From the NCBI GenBank assembly GCA_038232935.1, contig JBBSMX010000096.1:1-16203 (forward strand): a stretch of 16,203 nt of DNA, given 5' to 3'. The notes beneath the pieces are model-generated. The model was not told the origin of the DNA. It searched no databases and saw only the letters and a program-made list of their open reading frames with translations. This DNA comes from JBBSMX01 sp038232935. GTDB lineage: Bacteria > Bacteroidota > Rhodothermia > Rhodothermales > JANQRZ01. The first letter of the stretch is position 1; every line of letters starts with the position of its first letter. A program made the position numbers and the translations under genes. Shown piece after piece: positions 1-8,357 of this stretch.

Positions 1-76
1 CGTCGGCACCGAAGAGTTCGTTGGGGTCGTCGGCGGAAGCGAGGAGCTCGTCGACGAGTTCAGGTCGGATGGTCAT
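1..76 (-). CDS. IS256-family (mutator type) transposase, N-terminal 25 codons
   Basis: The ATG at 76-74 opens a frame reading MTIRPELVDELLASADDPNE and then LFGAD before the window edge. The M-[ST]-I-x-x-E-L-[IVL]-D-E-L-L opening followed by a DP-[ND]-[ED]-L-[FL]-G block is the standard N-terminus of IS256-type transposases, which are about 400 aa DDE enzymes that cut and join the element's ends. Only the N-terminal part is visible, so intactness cannot be judged. The position just inside an IS256-like terminus supports the call. Confidence 0.75.
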   Translation of the reverse strand, partial: MTIRPELVDELLASADDPNELFGAD

Positions 77-141
77 GGCGATCAGGGTTTGAGGGAAGGT
101 CCGTCGGAGACGGCCTCATACACAAACTTTCTGACAGTCCC
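1..141 (-). mobile_element. IS256-family insertion sequence, one end (partial)
   Basis: The element enters from the left edge and ends near 140/141. Read on the minus strand, its terminus begins GGGACTGTCAGAAAGTTTG and continues TGTATGAGG; this resembles the terminal inverted repeats of many IS256-family elements, which often contain a TTTGTGTA-like core. The transposase start codon lies 64 bases inside the end, as expected for the family. An unrelated open frame begins exactly at the boundary, supporting 140/141 as the junction. The other end and the target duplication are outside the window. Confidence 0.75.
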
Positions 142-398
142 GGGCATATCAGCCAACCGCTACTGCAAAGAATCTCATCAACGTCTGTTTCCAGAATGGA
201 CTAATCCCTAGCTTCCTCGAAACACACTATTCGACGCTTAGGCAGAATCTGGAGAGCAGTGTTCCTACAGTTCGAAACAAGCTCGGAGGACATGGGCAGG
301 GTTCCAGTACCCAGATAGTCCCAGGCTACTTCGCTGCGTATCAACTTCATATGACAGCGAGTGCAATTCTCTTCCTGGTAGAAGCTGAGAAAGCCTGA
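142..398 (+). pseudogene. C-terminal remnant of a HEPN / abortive-infection-like protein, truncated by IS256
   Basis: There is no start codon. A frame opens at the IS junction and runs 85 codons to TGA at 396-398. It reads QPTATAKNLINVCFQNGLIP, then a helix-rich tail containing VPTVRNKLGGHGQG and ending TASAILFLVEAEKA. The VRNK-x-GGHGQG block is, from memory, the conserved C-terminal signature of HEPN-type proteins related to abortive infection (STM4504/CBY_0614-like). The Arg (273-275) and His (291-293) form R-x5-H, within the R-x4-6-H catalytic motif of HEPN RNases. The N-terminal part should lie beyond the IS, outside this window. Base composition is clearly more AT-rich than the surroundings, which fits horizontal acquisition. 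The family name is moderately sure; the truncation is what the sequence shows. Confidence 0.65.
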
Positions 399-639
399 AC
401 TCAGGCACCGAACAGGATACTAGAGAAGAACTCTTCTGGTAACGTTACTCAGATTCGCGATGCACTGTGTCCGGGCTGAGAACGGGGGCGCAGACTGAGG
501 TTGGGACTTATTCTGCCGGGCCGGTCGTGGTGGCTACCGAACAGACTACTTTGGCTGGAGCGATTTCCAGACTCCCCTTACTCCTCAAACCAACAGGATG
601 AGGGCACCGTTCGGTCGGGGTGAAGGACCTACTCTCCCC
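399..639. other. AT-richer intergenic stretch
   Basis: No complete gene is visible. It holds a short cupin-gene relic (445-495), a small inverted repeat agaaga..tcttct (424-437) and a 10-bp palindrome gtaacgttac (439-448). Downstream of the FG-GAP gene stop at 640 I see no hairpin with a T-run that would make a convincing terminator. Confidence 0.5.
445..495 (-). pseudogene. Relic of the 3' end of a cupin gene, paralogous to the one at 9782-10144
   Basis: Bases 459-495 match 9793-9829, the 3' end of the cupin gene, at 32 of 37 positions by eye without gaps. On the minus strand both read VCAP(x2)SPDTVHR. The relic continues ESE and stops at TAA (447-445). Upstream of the match the similarity ends abruptly and the frame meets a stop within a few codons, so only the extreme C-terminus survives. 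It is a decayed duplicate or the trace of a rearrangement; nothing suggests it is expressed. Confidence 0.5.
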
Positions 640-2337
640 TCAGCGCACGACCACCACGCGGCGGCTCGTCGTCTCGGAGCCGGTGCGGAGGCGGGCCACG
701 TACACGCCGGCGCGGAGCCGCGCGGCATCGAGCGTGACCTCGTGGCGGCCCGCAGAGAACGTGCCCTCGGCGAGGAGGGCGACCTCCCGGCCGAGCACGT
801 CGTAGAGGGTAAGTCGCGCCACGCCCGGAGCTGCGAGCGTGAACGCGAGGGTGGATTGGCCGACGACGGGATGCGGGGCCGGTGAGCCCAGCGTCATCCG
901 GTCGTCGGCGATTGCCTCAGGCTCCTGCCCCGTGGGCGGGGGCCCGATGGCTTCGCGGAGCGCGGCCTGCGTGTAGAGGTACACCAGCCCACCAGTCGGG
1001 TTTTCGGGGATCAGCCTCTCGAACGGCGCACCGACCACCGGGTCGTTCTGGCCGTCTCCGTCGATATCGGCCCAGGCAATCGCAAACCCGAAGCGCCCGT
1101 TCAGGCGCGGGTAGCTCGAGTTCAGCTTGAGCAGATCCTCGCCGGTTGCGCCGCTGATCACATGCGCGGCCCCCGAGCGGTCGGTCTCGTCAGGGTCGTC
1201 ACTCGTATTCTCAAACGGAGCCCCGACAAACAGATCCGGCACACCGTCCGCATCGACATCCCCGATCGGCGCAATCGCGGCTCCGAACCCCGAGGCAACC
1301 GCGCCTTCGAGCACCGGATCGATGAGGCGAATGAGGGCTCTGGTCGCTCCGCTGAACAGATACACCACGCCGTTCTCCCCGACAGTAGTCCCCCCGACGG
1401 CCACATCCGCGATGCCATCGCCGTCGATGTCCCCCACGTCCGCGAGGGCACCGTCCATCGTGGGGAGAGAGTCCTCTACGCCGCTGTCGAAGGCACGCAC
1501 CCACTCGCCTGTGGCCCCGGAGAAGACGTGGACGCGGCCGAGTTGGGAACTCCCCGGCTCGGGCCGCTCGCGGAGCGCGCTCACGAGGAGGTCAGGGACG
1601 CCGTCGGCGTCGAGGTCGCTAACGGGTTCGACGCGCCAGCCGAACGTCCCGTCCTCGATCGCGGTTGGCGAGACGAGCGTGCGCACGAGCGAACCGTCGG
1701 CTCCGCTGTAGATGTAAACGTTGCCCGCATACGGGGCCACGCTAGACTCGTAGCGCGCAGCGACGACGAAGTCGGGGATGCCGTCTCCCGTGAGGTCGCC
1801 CGGTCCGGCGACCGAGTTGCCGAAGTTGCCGGTCGTATCGGGGTTGGGCGAGACGAGGTCGTAGAGGATGTCGCCGCTCCCTCCGGCGGCAACGTAGGCC
1901 CGTCCCGCGCCACCCGACTCGAACACGGAGCCTGGCACGAAGCGCTCACCCGGCGCGCCGATAACGGCCTCGCGGCGGAAGTCGCCGTTGAGATCGCCGA
2001 CGAACGCCGCCGCCGCGCCGAATCCCCCGTCGCGCTGCGGATGCGGCGTAAGCACTGTGTCCTCAACGGCCCCCGACGAGAACACGAGGTAGACTTTGCC
2101 TTCGTTGAGCGATTGCCCGTCCGCGAGCGGAGCCGACACGATGAGGTCTGCGAGGCCGTCGTCGTCCGCATCCCCGATGGCCACCACCCATGCCCCGAAT
2201 CCTTCGAGGAACGACGTATCAGGCGAGGCGATCACACGGAAGGGCTCGACCTGAGCCCGGGCGGGTCCGGCGACGAGGGAGCCGAGGGCAAAGACACAGA
2301 CGACGGCGAGGTGAGAGCACAGCCTAGAGCAGTTCAT
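640..2337 (-). CDS. Secreted FG-GAP (integrin-like) beta-propeller protein with C-terminal sorting domain
   Basis: 565 aa, start ATG at 2337. Residues 1-28 form a signal peptide (hydrophobic core then ARA before Q29). About seven FG-GAP blades follow, with calcium-type D-x-[DN]-x-D-G loops near residues 56-64, 115-121, 181-189, 241-249, 303-311, 360-368 and 424-431, several opening with FG and closing with GAP. Seven blades is the number for an integrin-alpha-type propeller. Residues about 485-565 are a Por-secretion (type IX) sorting-like domain: LTLYDVLGREV, then LRAGVYVARL and a basic RRVVVVR end. The inferred product is an exported, probably surface-attached or released calcium-binding protein; the ligand is unknown. 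It lies 64 bp downstream of another secreted repeat protein in the same direction, so it is probably the last gene of the sensor/regulator operon. Confidence 0.85.
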   Translation of the reverse strand: MNCSRLCSHLAVVCVFALGSLVAGPARAQVEPFRVIASPDTSFLEGFGAWVVAIGDADDDGLADLIVSAPLADGQSLNEGKVYLVFSSGAVEDTVLTPHPQRDGGFGAAAAFVGDLNGDFRREAVIGAPGERFVPGSVFESGGAGRAYVAAGGSGDILYDLVSPNPDTTGNFGNSVAGPGDLTGDGIPDFVVAARYESSVAPYAGNVYIYSGADGSLVRTLVSPTAIEDGTFGWRVEPVSDLDADGVPDLLVSALRERPEPGSSQLGRVHVFSGATGEWVRAFDSGVEDSLPTMDGALADVGDIDGDGIADVAVGGTTVGENGVVYLFSGATRALIRLIDPVLEGAVASGFGAAIAPIGDVDADGVPDLFVGAPFENTSDDPDETDRSGAAHVISGATGEDLLKLNSSYPRLNGRFGFAIAWADIDGDGQNDPVVGAPFERLIPENPTGGLVYLYTQAALREAIGPPPTGQEPEAIADDRMTLGSPAPHPVVGQSTLAFTLAAPGVARLTLYDVLGREVALLAEGTFSAGRHEVTLDAARLRAGVYVARLRTGSETTSRRVVVVR

Positions 2338-2401
2338 TGCGAGAGGGGTTTGAATAAGAGAAACGAAGAAAGGTCGTCAGCGCAGTTAGTCGTCAGCACA
2401 G

Positions 2402-4456
2402 CTAGCGCACCACGGTGAGCCGTCCGCTCGCCCGCTGCGTCCCGCCCGCCAGCGCCGCCTCCACCTGCCACAGGTACACCCCGCTCGGCAACCTCGACGC
2501 GTCGAGCGCGAGCGCCTGCCCCCGCCCCGCCGCCAACATCACCGCAGCCGTGCGCACCACCTCGCGCCCCAGCACGTCGTAGACCACCAGCCCGACCTCG
2601 GCCGCCTCCGGCAGGTCCACCCGCAGCGTCGCTCCCGACCGCACCGGGTTGGGATACGCCGCCCCCACCGCGAACACCGACGGCAGCGTCGCCTCGCTCT
2701 CGGCGTCGGTCGGCTGCCCGACCGTGAACACCCCGCCCTCGGCGAAGGGCCCGCCGTTGAAGGCGTTGTCGACGGCCTGCACCCGCCACTCGTACATACC
2801 CTCGGGGAGATTGCGCAGCGTCCACGCCGTGTTGAGCGAGACGTTGCCCGCCTCGGGGAGCATTCGCACCCCGTCGCCGGGGCGGGACATCGGGCTGACG
2901 ATATCGCTGCCGGCAAGGGAGAGAACGTGGATGTTATAGGTGAGCGCGGCGGCGGGGGTGTGGTCGTCGTCGGCGGTGCCCCACGAGAGCGTGACGCCGT
3001 CAGCGGTGGGGGCAGCCGAGAGCCCAGGCGGCGGTGACGGTGCTTGGTTCAGTCCGACGGCATCGTTGCGGTAGAGCACGGCACGCGCTTCTTGGTTGCC
3101 GAAGGGGAGGACGTAGTCGGCGCTGTAGAAGGCGCCCGTCATGAAGTAGTCGAGGTCGCCGTCGCCGTCCACGTCAAACCAGGTAAAAGCCCCGCCGTAT
3201 CCGTCAGTAGCAGCCGGAAGCCGGGCGACCTCGGTGAAGCCGCCGGCCCCGTCATTGGCGAAGACGAGCGCGTGATCAAAACGCTCGACGTACGGGGGGT
3301 TGCTGTCGTCGTACCCACCACCGGCGGCGAGGAGGTCCATGTCGCCGTCGGAATCGTAATCGGCCCAGGAAGAGGCGATGACATCCGTCCAGCGGATGTC
3401 GCCGAAGGTGCCGGCCTCCAGGACGGTGAGGGAGTCGTAGTGCGTGCCCTCGTTGAAGTAGACGCGGACGGCATCGTGGCCGAAGGGATCCTCGCCCGAG
3501 GTAAACGTGCCGGAGAGGAGCACGTCGAGGTCGCCGTCGGCGTCCACGTCGGCCCAGTCTGCTGAGCCGTTCCCGACGGGGGGAAGCGGCGGCCCGGCTT
3601 CGGTAAAGACGCCGCCGTCGTTGCGATAGGTACGCGTGAAGCGGTCTCGCCCATCGGAGTAGTCACTGCTCACGTCGGCGAGCAGGAGGTCGAGGTCCTC
3701 GTCGCCGTCCATGTCGGCCCAGGTGGAGGCCGCGTGCTTGGTGGGGTCGAGGCCGGGCTCGGTGAGCGTGAAGGTCCAGGCATCACCCGCGCCGGGGCCG
3801 TCGTTGCGGAGCACGCCGGTAACTTGGTCATCGGAGGGGTAGTCCTCGGGCGTGATCGAGGGGACGAGGAGGTCGAGGTCGCCGTCGTTGTCGTAGTCGG
3901 CCCAGGTGAGGCTGCGGATGTCCACCTGCTCGTAGTCCGAGGCTTCGTAGTAGCGCGGGAGCACGGTAGACGTCAGGGTGAAGGCACCGCCGCCATCGTT
4001 TCGGTAGAGGCGCAGGTCGCCGAAATAAGAGCCTTCGCTATAGCCCGAGCCGTACGCGAAGTCGAGGTCGCCGTCGTTGTCGTAGTCGGCCCAAGCGAGG
4101 TCGGTCCGGCCGCCGCCGAAGTCACCGAGGGGAACGTTGATGGACGTAAAGGCCCAGGTCGTATCGTCCTGCGCGCCGTCATTGCGGAAGACGATCAGCT
4201 TAAGCTCGTAGGTGTCGATGCCCCACGGCGGCTCGTTGAGGAAGGTGTAAAACGCGCCTTCGACAAGGAGGTCGAAGTCGCCGTCGCCGTCGAAATCGGC
4301 GGGAGCGGCCGAGCTAATGTAGAAGTCGTCGCCGGGGCGAGACTGGAGCAACGAATCCGACATGGCAAGCTCGGTGAAACTCGTCTGCGCCACGGCCGCG
4401 GGCAGGAGAAGCAGGCCGCCGAAGGCGACCGTGAGAAGTCGAGTCGAGGAGCGCAT
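2402..4456 (-). CDS. Secreted VCBS/FG-GAP-repeat protein with Fn3 and sorting domain
   Basis: 684 aa from the ATG at 4456. An upstream in-frame ATG (4531) would add 25 residues before an otherwise perfect signal peptide, so I prefer 4456: MRSS, hydrophobic stretch, then AVA before Q24. Seven repeats carry the signature W-[AF]-D-x-D-x-D-[GE]-D-x-D (around residues 53-63, 121-132, 185-195, 246-257, 301-311, 364-374, 426-437), mostly spaced by F-x-N/YRNDG motifs; this is the VCBS/FG-GAP_3 style of calcium-binding propeller. Residues about 476-580 look like a fibronectin type III domain (LSW, then YEWRVQAVDN). Residues about 599-684 are a type IX sorting-like domain starting YPNPV with VYDVLGREV and LPSGVYLWQV. 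It is exported and probably surface-located, with unknown ligand. It sits 97 bp after the response regulator stop. Confidence 0.85.
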   Translation of the reverse strand: MRSSTRLLTVAFGGLLLLPAAVAQTSFTELAMSDSLLQSRPGDDFYISSAAPADFDGDGDFDLLVEGAFYTFLNEPPWGIDTYELKLIVFRNDGAQDDTTWAFTSINVPLGDFGGGRTDLAWADYDNDGDLDFAYGSGYSEGSYFGDLRLYRNDGGGAFTLTSTVLPRYYEASDYEQVDIRSLTWADYDNDGDLDLLVPSITPEDYPSDDQVTGVLRNDGPGAGDAWTFTLTEPGLDPTKHAASTWADMDGDEDLDLLLADVSSDYSDGRDRFTRTYRNDGGVFTEAGPPLPPVGNGSADWADVDADGDLDVLLSGTFTSGEDPFGHDAVRVYFNEGTHYDSLTVLEAGTFGDIRWTDVIASSWADYDSDGDMDLLAAGGGYDDSNPPYVERFDHALVFANDGAGGFTEVARLPAATDGYGGAFTWFDVDGDGDLDYFMTGAFYSADYVLPFGNQEARAVLYRNDAVGLNQAPSPPPGLSAAPTADGVTLSWGTADDDHTPAAALTYNIHVLSLAGSDIVSPMSRPGDGVRMLPEAGNVSLNTAWTLRNLPEGMYEWRVQAVDNAFNGGPFAEGGVFTVGQPTDAESEATLPSVFAVGAAYPNPVRSGATLRVDLPEAAEVGLVVYDVLGREVVRTAAVMLAAGRGQALALDASRLPSGVYLWQVEAALAGGTQRASGRLTVVR

Positions 4457-4552
4457 CAGAGGAATTGGTTTAGGTAAGACGGGTCGCTCGGTGACGCTCG
4501 AAGAGTAGGCATTCAGTCCGACGGGCCGCATGAGGCGCTGATCCCATTCCAG

Positions 4553-5200
4553 CTAGCCCGGCGCTCCCATCAGCCCGTGCCGCCACGCGCACGCCACCGC
4601 CTCGGCGCGGGAGCGGACGCCGAGCTTGACGAAGAGGTTGGTGATGTGGTTCTTTACCGTGCTTTCGGAGATGAACAGCCCCTCGGCGATGGCCCCGTTG
4701 TCGAGACCGTTGGCGATGAGGCGGAGCACCTCGCGCTCGCGGGGGGAGAGCGGCTGTGCAGTAGGTTCTGCTTCTCGTCGTCGGAGCGCCTTCGCCGCGA
4801 CGCCTTGCGAGAGCCACCCCTCTCGCCCTCGTGCCACCCCTCGCACGGCCGCCACGATCCGCTCGGGCATCTCCTCCTTCGTGAGATACCCCGTCGCTCC
4901 GCTCTCCAGCAACTCCGCCACGTACTCGTCGTCGTCATAGGCGGAGAGCACGAGGACGCGGACGGCCGATCCTATCGCCCGGAGCCGCCGGGCCACTTCC
5001 ACCCCCGTCATCTCAGGCATCTCCATATCGAGGATGATGACGTCGGGCTGGAGATCCCGTACGAGCCCCAGCGCCTCCACGCCCGTCCCGGCCTCGCCCA
5101 CAACGTCGATTCCATTCGCGCGCTCCAGCAGAAGCCGGACGCCAGCCCGAAACAACGGGTGGTCGTCAGCAAGGACGACGCGGATCGCTCCCTCACTCAC
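4553..5200 (-). CDS. NarL/LuxR-family response regulator
   Basis: 215 aa. The receiver domain (about residues 5-120) has the acidic pair D12-D13, phospho-acceptor D58 in ILDMEMPEMTG, S86 and K108. The C-terminal LuxR-type HTH (about 151-209) reads LSPREREVLRLIANG, then STVKNHITNLFVKLGV. It is a DNA-binding output partner for the adjacent HisKA_3 kinase. No ATG is available. A GTG at 5209 lies almost on top of the GGAGG motif, whereas the GTG at 5200 is about 8 bases after it, so I choose 5200. That start overlaps the kinase stop by 8 bp (GTGAGTGA), so translation is probably coupled. Direct targets cannot be read from the sequence; the two secreted proteins downstream are likely members of its regulon. 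Confidence 0.92.
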   Translation of the reverse strand: MSEGAIRVVLADDHPLFRAGVRLLLERANGIDVVGEAGTGVEALGLVRDLQPDVIILDMEMPEMTGVEVARRLRAIGSAVRVLVLSAYDDDEYVAELLESGATGYLTKEEMPERIVAAVRGVARGREGWLSQGVAAKALRRREAEPTAQPLSPREREVLRLIANGLDNGAIAEGLFISESTVKNHITNLFVKLGVRSRAEAVACAWRHGLMGAPG

Positions 5201-8200
5201 GGGCGGCACCCTCCGGTTGGGCCGCAGGCAGCAGGACGGCTACGCGCACGGTCGCCCCCTGACCCGGCACCGACTCGACATCAAGACGTCCGCCGAGCGC
5301 TTCGGCCCGCTCCGCCATCCCGAGCAGGCCGAACGCCCCGCCCCTCGCCCCGTCGAGCGGTCGGTCGGGGACGCGGAAGCCGCGGCCGTCGTCGCGGACT
5401 TCGAGCACGGTTTCCTCGGCGTCTACGGTGAAGGTGACGCGGACAGTGCAAGCGTTGGCGTGCCGGGCGGCGTTCGAGAGCGCCTCCTGCGCGATGCGAA
5501 ACAGGGCGAGCCGCACGTCCTCCGGCAGCCGCTGCCCGTCGGCGGCCAATTCGAGCTCGAAGTGGAGGTCGGGGTGCGCGGTGCGGAGTGCTCGGACGTG
5601 GCTCCGTAGGGCAGCGGCCAGGCCGAAGGGACCGAGGGCAGGCGGGCGCAGCTCGCCACAGATCCCCCGCAGCGACGCGCTCACCCGCCCGAGCGCTTCC
5701 TCGACGGGGCGCGTCTCGCCGTTGAGGCCGAGCTTCTCGGCGGCGAGCGAGAGCTGAAGCTTCGCCGTGTAGAGGTCCTGTACGGGGCCGTCGTGGAGCT
5801 CGCGGGCGAGATGGAGTCGCTCCTGCTCGCGTCCCTCCGAAAGCCGCCGCTGCGCCTCGGCGATCTCGTCGCGGCTCCGCTCAAGGATCCGCATCCGTCC
5901 GCGCTGCCACGCCCACGCCCCCGCGAACCCCACGCCGAGCACGCCGAGCGCGAGCGCGAGCCGGAACCACCACGTCTCCCACACCGGCGGCACGACGGTC
6001 AGCGGGACGGCCAGCCCCGCCTCGTTCCACACCCCGTCGTTGTTGGAGCCGCGCACGCGGAAGGTATAGCGCCCGCCATCGAGATTCGTATACGAGACGT
6101 AACGTCGGGTGCCCGCGTAGTGCCACGTGTCGTCGAAGCCTTCGAGCTTGTACGCGTACTGGTTGCGCGTGGGATTGGCGAAGTCGAGCGCGGCGAACTC
6201 GAACGAGAAGAAGTTGTCCGCGTGCGTGAGCCGGATTCCGTCGGGTGGTGGCGTCGCGGGCCGGTCGAAGATGCGGAACTCGGTGAGGACGACGGGCGGG
6301 GCGTGCGGGTTGGCTGCGATAGCGGCGGGATCGAACCGGTTGAACCCGCCGATCCCGCCGAAGAGGAGGTCGCCGTTGCGGGCGCGGTAGTAGGCCCCCT
6401 GGTTGAATTCGTTGCTCTGCAGCCCGTCCGAGGCGTCGTAGGTACGGATCGTCCCGTCCGCTGGGTCGAGTCGGGCAAGGCCCTTGTTCGTGCTCAGCCA
6501 GAGGCAGCCCGCGTCGTCCGGGAGGATGCCGTAGACGAGTTCGTTGGGAAGTCCGTCACGTTCGGTGACATGGCGGAAATGCCCCGTCGCCGGGTCGAGC
6601 CGGTCGAGGCCGCTGTTCGTCCCCGCCCACACGCCACCGTCTTCGGAGGGGAGGAGCGAGAATACGCGGTTGTCGCTGAGACTGTACGGGTCCGACGGGT
6701 CGTGGACGTAGCGCGTCACCCGGCCCGTCGCCGTCTCGACGCGCGCGAGCCCGCCCGTCGTGCCGACCCACAGCACGCCATCGGTGCCCTCAACGAGCGC
6801 GATGACTTCGTTGTCCGGGAGGGCGTTCGCTCCCTCGCCATGCCCGAAACGGCGGACGAACGTCTCGCGCTCGCGGTCGAAGGCGTGGAGACCGTCCCGC
6901 GTCCCCACCCACAACAGCCCATCGCGGGCTTCGAGGAGCGCGTAGACGCGGTGGACGTTCGGATCGCCCGCTTCGGCGTCATCGGGGTTGTGCAGGAACC
7001 GGGTGAACCGGCCGTCCGGCTCGCGCCGGTTGAGCCCGCTCGCCGTCCCCACCCACAGCCTCCCGTCGTGGTCGGAGAGAAGCGCGCGGACGTACGAGGC
7101 GCTGAGCGCGCCCGGTCCGTCGTCGGCCGTGAAGTGCTCGAACCGGCCGTCGCGCAGCCGGCTGAGCCCGTCCCGCGTCCCGACCCACAGCGTGCCGTCG
7201 GGCTCGTCGGCGAAGGCGCGGACGTAGTCCGTGAGTAGGCTCGTCGGGTCGTCATCGACATGGCGAACGTGGTGGAACCGCTCACGCGCCGGGTTCCGCA
7301 CCGAGAGGCCGCCACTCACGGTCCCCACCCACAACAGGCCCTGCGGGCTCTCGTAGATCGAGCGGACGTAGTCGTCGCCCAGGCTCCCGATGTCGGCGGG
7401 ATCGTGGGTGTAGCGCGTGACCTCGCCCGTCGCCGGATCGAGTCGGCCCAGGCCGCTGCCCCACGTCCCGGCCCACACGTCGCCCGCCCGGTCCTGCCAC
7501 ACCGAGACGACCCCGTCGCTTGGCAACGTATGCGGATCGGTCTCGTCGTGACCGTACCGGGTGATCCTGCTGGTGGAGGGATCGAGACGGGCGAGGCCGT
7601 GCCCGAACGTCGCGATCCAGATCGAGCCGTCGTGCCCCTCGTGGAGGTCGAGCACGTCGTCACCGGGAAGGCTGTTCGGATCGAGCGGAGCGTTCTGGTA
7701 GCGGACGAAGCCGTTCTCGCCGTCATACCGCGCGAGCCCACCACCACGCGTCCCGACCCACAGCCGGCCCGCTCGGTCTGCGAGCAGCGTCCAGACCTGA
7801 TCATTCGGTAGCGAGCGGGCGTCTGTTGAGTCGTGGCGGAAGTGAGTAAACGTACCCGTCGTCTGGTCAAGCCGGTCGAGGCCGCCGCCGCGCGTGGCGA
7901 CCCACAGCGCACCGTCCGCCCCTTCGGCGAGGTCGGTCACGCGGTCATGGGTGAGGCTGCCCGCGTCGTCGGGATCGTGGCGGAACGCCTTGAAACTGCC
8001 TCCATCGAAGCGGTTCAACCCGCCGTCCGAGGTGCCGACCCACAGCGTACCGTCGTGGGTCTGGTGGAGCGCGATGATGTAGTTGTCCGAGAGCGAGCGG
8101 GGATCCGCCGGGTCGTGGCGAAAGGTCTCGAAGTCGTAGCCGTCGTAGCGGCCCAACCCATCCTCCGTCCCGACCCACAGGAAGCCCTGCCGGTCCTGAA

Positions 8201-8357
8201 GCGTCGCCATCACGGTACTCTGTGGCAGCCCGTCCTCCAACCCGAGCCGGTCGAACCGCACCGCTGCGGGCTGCGCGAACGAGGCAGCGGCGAGCACCGC
8301 GCCCAGCGCAGCGGCACCCGCGAGGGCAGGGATTCTGAGTATCCAGCGGTGGGTCAT
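5193..8357 (-). CDS. Sensor histidine kinase: double beta-propeller, Y_Y_Y, TM, HisKA_3, HATPase
   Basis: 1054 aa from the ATG at 8357; an in-frame ATG at 8540 would add 61 residues ahead of the signal peptide and is unlikely. Residues 1-28 are a signal peptide. Residues about 59-677 hold 14 Reg_prop blades (LWVGT-x-GGL-x-R-x-D), enough for two seven-bladed propellers. A Y_Y_Y domain follows (about 715-785), then one TM helix (about 797-817), a short coiled coil, HisKA_3 with H855 in RELHDGPVQDL, and HATPase_c with N962 (QEALSNAARH), G1 DDGRGF (989-994) and G2 GLLGM. The sensing part should face the periplasm. The topology is that of Bacteroidota hybrid two-component sensors, which often detect glycans, but here receiver and regulator are a separate NarL-type protein. 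The ligand is unknown. Confidence 0.92.
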   Translation of the reverse strand: MTHRWILRIPALAGAAALGAVLAAASFAQPAAVRFDRLGLEDGLPQSTVMATLQDRQGFLWVGTEDGLGRYDGYDFETFRHDPADPRSLSDNYIIALHQTHDGTLWVGTSDGGLNRFDGGSFKAFRHDPDDAGSLTHDRVTDLAEGADGALWVATRGGGLDRLDQTTGTFTHFRHDSTDARSLPNDQVWTLLADRAGRLWVGTRGGGLARYDGENGFVRYQNAPLDPNSLPGDDVLDLHEGHDGSIWIATFGHGLARLDPSTSRITRYGHDETDPHTLPSDGVVSVWQDRAGDVWAGTWGSGLGRLDPATGEVTRYTHDPADIGSLGDDYVRSIYESPQGLLWVGTVSGGLSVRNPARERFHHVRHVDDDPTSLLTDYVRAFADEPDGTLWVGTRDGLSRLRDGRFEHFTADDGPGALSASYVRALLSDHDGRLWVGTASGLNRREPDGRFTRFLHNPDDAEAGDPNVHRVYALLEARDGLLWVGTRDGLHAFDRERETFVRRFGHGEGANALPDNEVIALVEGTDGVLWVGTTGGLARVETATGRVTRYVHDPSDPYSLSDNRVFSLLPSEDGGVWAGTNSGLDRLDPATGHFRHVTERDGLPNELVYGILPDDAGCLWLSTNKGLARLDPADGTIRTYDASDGLQSNEFNQGAYYRARNGDLLFGGIGGFNRFDPAAIAANPHAPPVVLTEFRIFDRPATPPPDGIRLTHADNFFSFEFAALDFANPTRNQYAYKLEGFDDTWHYAGTRRYVSYTNLDGGRYTFRVRGSNNDGVWNEAGLAVPLTVVPPVWETWWFRLALALGVLGVGFAGAWAWQRGRMRILERSRDEIAEAQRRLSEGREQERLHLARELHDGPVQDLYTAKLQLSLAAEKLGLNGETRPVEEALGRVSASLRGICGELRPPALGPFGLAAALRSHVRALRTAHPDLHFELELAADGQRLPEDVRLALFRIAQEALSNAARHANACTVRVTFTVDAEETVLEVRDDGRGFRVPDRPLDGARGGAFGLLGMAERAEALGGRLDVESVPGQGATVRVAVLLPAAQPEGAARE

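Noticed and set aside
3734..4477. Plus-strand 247-aa open frame across the VCBS protein
   Set aside because: Val/Glu/Ala-rich antisense of Asp-rich calcium loops.
5793..7238. Plus-strand 481-aa open frame across the sensor kinase
   Set aside because: Repetitive translation mirrors the Reg_prop blades in antisense; no domain and no ribosome site.
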